A DNA stretch of 64,000 bases, taken from Synaphobranchus kaupii. Lineage: Eukaryota; Chordata; Actinopteri; Anguilliformes; Synaphobranchidae. The notes beneath the pieces are model-generated. The model saw only the letters and a program-made list of their open reading frames with translations. It was not told the DNA's origin and did no database searches. The stretch spans positions 52,260,157 to 52,324,156 of the forward strand of contig CM056381.1 of NCBI GenBank assembly GCA_029718625.1, in the 5' to 3' direction. Of the stretch, positions 57,465-64,000 are shown one piece after another. Made by a program: the position numbers and the translations under genes. Position 1 is the first letter of the stretch. The number at the start of each line of letters is the position of its first letter.

Positions 57465-58862
57465 TTCCACCGACTTTTCAACACAAAAATGCTCACTGGG
57501 TAACAGAAAAAAACAATGGTTATTTAGTTTTCAAATGCCTATTTTGTAATCATATAACCTCAAAATCACGCATGGATTTTTTTCTCGGAAGATCAGGCTA
57601 AACAAGCTGTTATTGGCATTGTCAAAATAAATATTCATTGTTTTACGTCTCTTTTATTTATTTCAATGGGTAGACTATTTATTTCCACTCGCATTTATTT
57701 CAAGGCGTAGGCCTATTTAATTCAAGTCCTAGACCTACACATTTCAAGTCGGCATGAAAGGAATATGTTCAGCTATGATCATTGGTTGCTCAGTCTTTAA
57801 ATATAAAAAAACTAAATACCGCTCACTTATGCGTTGTTTTATAGTTACATATAGGCTAATATAATACATATATAAGTCACATAAAGATCAGCGTATTTTG
57901 GTAGTGTATTGACAGATGCAGACTTCCCCTGAGAAAATATGCTAGGTCTATAACTCCCTTAATGCTGAACTAATTTTCGTGTTATAAACGTAATATCTGC
58001 ATAACACAGGTACCTTATTGCCAAATTTCCCAGAGCAGCTAGCATATTTGCAAAAGGCCTTTTAACAATTATAGCCTACAGGAGTTGTCAAAATGTCGAG
58101 GTATTTTGTTGTAAATTAATGTATAATTTCAGAGAAATATGAATAGGTTGCTATAATTGGGACGCCAACAACTACCCCTAGGGGGGCACTGTGCATAGGG
58201 AAAGCATCATTAACAAGGGGTAGCCTAATAATGAACGCACACCCACAGTTTCTTACTCCAGGACATCGCATTCTGCAGAAATATAACCCAGTTATAATTA
58301 GCCTACAAAATGAGCTGGAATTCTTAGAGCAAGTTGCAGTAGTCTATTCCACGTGGCTTTTTACACGTTTAGATACCTCCGCTTTTCTTACCAACTGGTT
58401 GTCTACGTTTCAAATTAGGCTATGCAATTTTACTGGGGTCAACCTACTCGTATCAGGGGTAAAATAGCTTTGTTATCCAGGAGATCAGCTTGACTGAGAA
58501 TATAGTGTTATAGAATTAGATGTGCACCAAGTCATATAGCGAGGCTATATTGAACTGCGACGTGCTATATAATGCAATAAAAATTAATATAATTATTAAA
58601 GTTTGGAGCAATAACTGCTCATTTATCTATGAAATACATTTGTATAGGCTATCATATGTCATGCAGTCTAGCATTATTAACTCTCCACTTAGATATTAGT
58701 TCAGAATGTATATTTTATCAGGGGAAGTCTGCATTTGTCAATACATTAGCAAAATACGCAGATCTTGAGGTTATATGATTACAAAATGGGCAATTGAAGA
58801 CTAAATAACCATAGCTTTTTTCTGTTACCCAGTGAACATTTTTGTGTTGAAAAGTCGGCGTG
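57465..58862. repeat. Inner inverted repeat pair (~100 bp arms) of the foldback structure
   Basis: The left arm (about 57471-57565: 'ccgacttttcaacacaaaaatg', 'cactgggtaacagaaaaaa', 'ttgtaatcatataacctca') is the inverse of the right arm (about 58765-58860). Inside, 'tattgacagatgcagacttcccctga' near 57910-57930 is inverted near 58725-58745. The region between holds no recognised gene; the 58231-58467 frame (78 aa) has no domain. Confidence 0.75.
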
Positions 58863-59399
58863 TAGCGTTCAGGTGAATGCTAATAAGGGTTAGCGTCCAT
58901 TTATGTCAAAACGTCTCTCAACCTAGATTTCTCCAGTCTGACGTCTGGATTCCACCTAATTGAGGTTGGTTTCATGAGTTTGTTTTAGGCTACGGAAATC
59001 TTTCTCCAATGCCAGTGCTAAGTCGTGCGTACGACTTAAAGTAGCCTACTATGGCGAAGGCCCCGAAAGGCAAGGTAAAAACAAACTTTTTTTTAAAATA
59101 AAAAAATATATATCTCATAGATACGTACAAATTTTTTTTCACCTTGCTTTTCAGGGCTTCTGTAGGTTTTAGTCCTTACACCCTCATTTCATTGCACTGT
59201 GTACCATAACCTAAAAGCTGTGGGCTTACGTTCAGCCTATGCCTATCTCTGCTGTGATTCTCAATGGTTTCCAACCTTGCTTTCCTATCAGTCATCACTA
59301 AATACTGTCTAATGAAGCCAAAATGCAAACAATTACTGATGGTGAGCCCTTGTGTTCGGCATTTAGACCCTGCATTTAAACCTTTTAAATTAGCGTCCC

Positions 59400-60190
59400 C
59401 CTAATGTTATATATAATGTTCCTGGCACGTTCCTAGAACATCATATTGAATGTTTGAAGAACACAAGAGAAAGGTTCCCAGAACATTCCCCCTATGTTAC
59501 ATGGAATGCACCTAGAATGTTGCACTTATGTTATATACAATGTTTGTAGAGCGCAACAAGAAGGGTCCCAGAACGTTACTCTCATGTTACGTAGAATGAT
59601 GCCCTAATGTTTTATGGAATGCCCAGAGAATGTTCCCCTCATATTATATAGAATACTCTTAGAACGCCAGAGGCAGGTTCCCAGAATGTTACCCTCATGT
59701 TACATAGAATGTCCCCCTGGTGTTTCATGGAATGCTCCTAGAATGCTCCCCTGATGTTACATAAACTGTTCGTAGAGCGCAAGAGGAAAGATGCCAGAAT
59801 GATACTCTCGTGTTACATAGAACGTTCCCCTGATGTTTCATGAAATGCTTTTAGAATCTTCCCCTGATGTTATAGAAAATGTTCGTAGAGCACAAGAGGA
59901 TGGTTCCCAGAATGTTATCCTCATGTTACGTAGAATGTTGCCCTGATGTTTTATGGAATGCTCCTAGAATGTTCCTCTGATGTTATATAAGCTGTTCCTA
60001 GAGCGCAAGAGGAAGGTTCCCAGAATGATGCCCTCATGTTACATAGAATGTTGACCTGATGTTTTATGAAATGCCCAGAGAATGTTCCCCTCTGATGTTA
60101 CATGGTATGCTCCTAGAATGTTCCCCTGATGTTATATAAACTGTTTGTGGAAAGCAAGAGGAAGGTTCCCAGAACGATACCCTCATGTTA
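59400..60190 (-). repeat. Tandem array, ~120-bp unit, ~6 copies (right foldback arm)
   Basis: 'Aggaaggttcccagaa(t/c)g' occurs near 59490, 59555, 59665, 59789, 59895, 60010 and 60158. Units continue 'ttaccctcatgttacatagaatgt...cccctgatgtttcatggaatgctcctagaatgttcccctgatgtta'. Reversed, 'gggaacattctatgtaacat' matches phrases of the 340-bp array at 55365-56580, so the two arrays are inverted relatives. Confidence 0.85.
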
Positions 60191-60361
60191 CATGTTGCAT
60201 CAGCCGCTGTGTAACGTTTCAGCGACACTAATATTGAAAATGTATGTAGGCTACGTTCTGCAAAAAGAAACAATCATGCATGGCTTTTTTTATTTGTGTG
60301 AAAGTATCCATATTCTGGAATGAGTTGTCTACAAATAGATCAGAGTAAATAAACGATAGTT

Positions 60362-60500
60362 TAAAATTTGGCTTTTTATAAACGTGATAAATGTCTGCAT
60401 AACACATGTTAACCTGAATTCCAAATTTCTCAGAACAGCTACGTATTTGTAAAACGCCCTTTAACTATTATGCATAAGTTGTCAAAATGTTGTCAGAGCT
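60362..60500 (+). repeat. Second copy of a ~140-bp block from 57965-58110
   Basis: Shared landmarks are 'ttataaacgt...tctgcataacaca', 'ccaaatttc(t/c)cagaacagct', 'tatttg(t/c)aaaa', 'cctttta', and 'gttgtcaaaatg'. This copy overlaps the inner end of the right Polinton inverted repeat. Confidence 0.6.
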
Positions 60501-61071
60501 AATGGTGATTTTATTGTTTAAAGCTGCTAGAAAGCAGTAGAGGGTGGTTCTTAATTATTATGTTGGTAGCTCTGATTATTATAACAGTATTAGGCCATAG
60601 CTGCAAATTTTGGATGTAGTTTTAATCGCAAATGGAGAGCGATTTTACAGCTTTCCAGCTTGGAAGAAAAGCGGTGGAAGTCGGAAGCTAACAAAGAGGC
60701 ATCGTATGGCATGGGTATCGGCTGTAAGACGTAAAAGATATTACAACATTTCCACATCCGTTGTGCTCACGGCATATAGCCTACATAATATAACAAGGAG
60801 CATAGTGGATTCTCATGGAAAACCGCAAGTGTACCTAGAGTGTAATGTGTAAAATGCAATAAACGATGTACAATGAATACAATTCGGAATGTCTTTATTT
60901 ATAAAAAAAAGAAATGACTTGCATGAAATGTATACAAAATGGATAATATCATTTATTTGGGGTAGTAGTACAATGAAGTTCACAGTGCAACTGGTAGTAG
61001 CTAGGCCTACCACAAGTGGCAGTGATACATTCCAGTAATATATTCCATTCAAGTAATTTATTGCACACGTA

Positions 61072-62640
61072 CAGTTGTGTTCAAATAAATAGCAGTACAA
61101 CATCAGTAACCTGATGAACCACTGTTATTAGTAGTAGTGATATTTCTGCATGGCAAATAATTGACTTGTAGATGTAGTAGTGCAACAGACCAAACTGTCA
61201 TGACATGCACGTTGCTTGTTCTGAGTAATTGACTCATTCATTGAAAGGGGCATGTTCAAAATAATAGCAGTGTGGAGTTTAATTAGAGAATTCATTCATT
61301 CTGTGAAAAAACAGGTGTCATTAATTGTCCTTTATTATGGAAGAAGGGAAGCAAATGTTTCACACATTGTTATAAAATATATTTCTTTCTGAATTGCTAA
61401 GTAAAATGGGCCGTTCCAAACATTGTTCGGAGGAACAACGTAATTTGATTAAAAAGTTGATTGGAGAGGGGAAAACGTATAAAGAAGTGCAGCAAATTAT
61501 AGGATGCTCAGCTAAAATGATCTCAAATGCTTTAAAATGGCAACAAAAACCCGAAACACGCGGAAGAAAACGAGCAACTACTGTTAAAACGGATCGAAGA
61601 ATAGTCAGAATGGCAAAGATTCAGCCAATTATCACCTCCAGAAAGTTCAAAGATGATCTAAAATTACCTGTAAGTGCTGTTACAGTCAGAAGACGTTTGA
61701 TCGAAGCTAAGCTATCAGCAAGAAAACCCCGTAAAGCACCATTGTTGAAAAAACGGCATGTGCAGAATCGGTTAAAATTTTCCAAGGAACACATCGATTG
61801 GCCCAAAGAGAAATGGCGTAACATTCTGTGGACTGATGAGAGTAAAATTGTTCTTTTCGGGTCTAGTGGTCGTCGACAGTACGTCAGACGACCCCCGGGT
61901 ACTGAATTCAAGCCACAGTACACTGTGAAGACAGTGAAGCATGGTGGCGCAAAAATCATGGTATGGGGATGTTTTTCATACTACGGTGTTGGGCCTATTT
62001 ATCGTATACCAGTTTGAATACATCAAAATACTTGAAGAGATTATGTTGCCGTATGCTGAAGAGGAAATGCCCCTGAAATGGGTGTTTCAACAAGACAACG
62101 ACCCCAAACACACGAGTAAGCGAGCAACATCTTGGTTCCAGACAAAAAGGATTGAGGTAATGGAGTGGGGTGACATTAAAAATGCAGTTTCTGAAGCAAA
62201 ACCCAAAAATTCACAGGAACTGTGGAATGTAGTTCGTTCATCCTGGGCTGAAATACCTGTTTCTAGGTGCTAGAAATTGGTTGACTCGATGCAACGCAGA
62301 TGCGCAGCAGTTATCAAAAACAATGGTTATGCAACTAAATATTAGTTCAGTAATTTAAAGTGAAGTTAAATCTTGAAAAATTTCTTCAGTTTATACAGTA
62401 AGTGTTTGAGTTTGAAGAGAAAAATGTCGACACTGCTATTTTTTTGAACAGATTAATATTCCTTTTCTTGGCTTCCTGTAAAAGAATAACGCAGACTTGA
62501 TAAAATTTGTTAATGCTTTGATTTGGAATTGAATGTGTAATGTTTCCACTACATTTGAAATATGGAACTAAAAGCTATTAAAAAATATTTGCACTTTATT
62601 CACTTTTTTTAACGCACTGCTATTTATTTGAACACAACTG
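61072..62640 (+). mobile_element. Tc1-like transposon inside the right inverted repeat
   Basis: The ends CAGTTGTGTTCAAATAAATA and its reverse complement (imperfect inside) are flanked by TA at 61070-61071 and 62641-62642. The family differs from the element at 12011. The homologous left Polinton repeat is uninterrupted at TA 31095-31096, which proves insertion after the two repeats were in place. Confidence 0.92.
61406..62345 (+). pseudogene. Tc1-like transposase, inactivated, third catalytic residue deleted
   Basis: It starts [15 protein letters not shown] and has a helix-turn-helix ([20 protein letters not shown]), a GRKR hook, the first D in WTDESKI and the second D in QQDNDPKHTS. A small deletion near 62007 shifts frame after GPIYRIP. 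About 14 codons that normally hold the [11 protein letters not shown] block are missing at about 62168 (VMEW joined directly to GDIKNA), so the catalytic E is gone. A TAG at 62271-62273 cuts the C-terminus before KLVDSM. Confidence 0.9.
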
Positions 62641-63249
62641 TAAATCCCTGTGGGATAAGTTGAAAGCACAAGGTAAACAATAAGTAAAAAGTAATAGAAC
62701 CAAGAGCTGAAAATGCCCAAAAACTTGAACAATTAAGTGCGTCAATAGGTACAACATAGAACATATGTGGTCAGTCTTTCTTTAAGGCTTCACCGTCGGT
62801 TACAGTTCTGTTCCACTCTTGTTTGCATGTGTGACAAAACCAAGGGTCATTTGCAGCAGGTGCATGAGTCCAACACAATCAAGGTGGTTACACCTTAACA
62901 TAACATAACATAACATAAGGTGTCACCTTAACATAACAGCTAACGTTACCGTTAATGTTCATAGTTTGCATGTGTGCAAAAATGGCCGATAATACCCACA
63001 ACGCAACGCTGGTGTGAAGTCGTGCCTGTATACACTACCGTTTGTTTTTACACAGATCTTGACCGCCCTAATTTGGCGGCCGTGAAGATTTGAATAGGGC
63101 AACTGAGGTATCTATGTTTGTATATCTATGGTACCAGTCAGCTTCTGAGCCAGTCACAATTCCATAAACACAATTCTTTCCGTTTCATGTAAGTCACTTC
63201 CGTTTCATGTAAGTGCCTTCCGTATATATATATATATATATATATATAG

Positions 63250-63510
63250 ACTTTCTCTCACATACATATAGTATCACTCTCACATACACATTCTATTATG
63301 AGAAAATATGTATATGAGAATGAGAATTTATGTTAGTGAGAACATATGTATGTGAGAGAGAGAATATATGTATGTGGAAGTGATAACATATGTATGTGAA
63401 AGTGACAATATACGTGTGTGAGAGTGAGAATATACGTATGTGAGAGTGAGAATATACGTATGTGAGAGTGAGAATATATGTATGTGAGAGAGAATATATG
63501 TATGTGAGAG
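63250..63510 (-). repeat. Subterminal minisatellite of the right inverted repeat
   Basis: Units of 'tatgtgagagtgagaatatacg' and variants form the inverted, more diverged counterpart of the array at 30098-30560. It also contains a strand reversal near 63290-63300. A (TA)n run lies at 63223-63249. The 63328-63545 minus frames are repeat translations. Confidence 0.85.
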
Positions 63511-63546
63511 GTCCAAAATGAATTATGGCCTAAACGGCCCCTCATA

Positions 63547-63959
63547 GGGGTGTGCGATGTGGCCCGCGGTGGGCATTACTGTTGCATGGGATGGAGGGGT
63601 GATGGTAAGAGGGAGGGAATGTGGGAGGGGGATGACTCAAGGACCGTCTGTGCCCAACTATTCTGTGTCACACGCAGCCACACGTGCACATGCAATCTGT
63701 CCACAGAGGAAACATCGCTACATACATCCACTTGTTCACACACATCAGTAATGTTCACACTGATTCCTCTGAGAGGTGTGTCGAAGAACAGGGAAAAAAA
63801 CATTTTGTTGAAAACTTTATTTACTGGGATATTCAATACTTAATTGGAGATTTCTTTAAGAATGTAATTTAAGAATTAAATTAGGATTAGCATGGAGCTA
63901 TAGCTATGATACTGACATCAAGAATAATCTGAAACCTAACCAAGAAAATGAAACACTTG
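63547..63959. other. Right flank of the Polinton-like element
   Basis: I find no gene. Short overlapping frames on both strands at 63550-63872 share no known domain. Confidence 0.4.
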
Positions 63960-64000
63960 GGGCCCTATCTTGGCGATCTTGGCGCTTAGTCTAAGCGCAT
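63960..64000 (+). mobile_element. Start of another Harbinger-like element, cut by the window end
   Basis: GGGCCCTATCTTGGCGATCT matches the left end of the element at 15533-17391. The rest lies beyond the window. Confidence 0.75.

Larger units (their letters stand above)
60468..63546 (-). repeat. Right terminal inverted repeat of the Polinton-like element, with Tc1 insertion
   Basis: Without the Tc1 element at 61072-62640 it is about 1.5 kb and matches 30057-31720 in reverse throughout. Differences include a shorter minisatellite, a local 'acataacataacataac' expansion near 62898 and scattered substitutions. At the Tc1 site, 'ttgcacacg' and 'aatccctgtggg' are continuous in the left repeat. Confidence 0.88.

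Overview
The window is vertebrate, almost certainly teleost fish, DNA. It has no bacterial-style genes. It holds long CA/GT and TA microsatellites, Tc1-like, PIF/Harbinger-like, hAT-like and piggyBac-like DNA transposons, an L2-type LINE, Ty3/gypsy LTR elements, GT-AG introns and a Polinton-type element. Frequent 'taggctac'-like words recall clupeiform fish, but that is only an impression. I found no complete host gene: everything recognisable is mobile DNA, most of it broken.

Layout. 1-9.7 kb: unassigned DNA with a hAT-like MITE and a 1.83-kb solo LTR with intact target duplications. 9.7-15.4 kb: a foldback MITE, a Harbinger-like MITE carrying a Myb-like ORF remnant, a Tc1 element whose transposase is fully open, and two hAT-like pieces. 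15.4-23 kb: a four-level nest, in which a degraded gypsy element holds an L2-type LINE and a 0.7-kb solo LTR, and the LINE is itself split by two Harbinger-like elements. 23-26.6 kb: unassigned DNA with a duplicated block. 26.6-29.65 kb: a TTAA-bounded piggyBac-like element keeping exon 1 of its transposase.

30.06-63.55 kb is the main discovery. Inverted repeats of about 1.6 kb lie 33.5 kb apart and bound a Polinton/Maverick-like element. Next to its left repeat, on the minus strand, are four tightly packed genes in transcription order: a multi-exon gene of unknown function, a protein-primed family-B DNA polymerase, an A32/FtsK-type ATPase and a small basic protein. The polymerase still shows exonuclease motifs I-III and polymerase motifs A-C, but it is split by a solo LTR and a piggyBac-like insertion and has frameshifts and a stop. 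The ATPase has one premature stop. The upstream gene has a phase-symmetric duplicated 72-nt exon and an intron expanded by a ~200-bp satellite with higher-order structure.

I could not find the integrase, protease or capsid genes expected of a full Polinton. The right-hand 16 kb instead holds microsatellites, a repeat carrying a perfect estrogen-response-element palindrome, a LINE fragment, a broken gypsy provirus, a foldback-like structure built of tandem repeats and, inside the right inverted repeat, a dead Tc1 element. The left repeat preserves the empty site of that Tc1 insertion.
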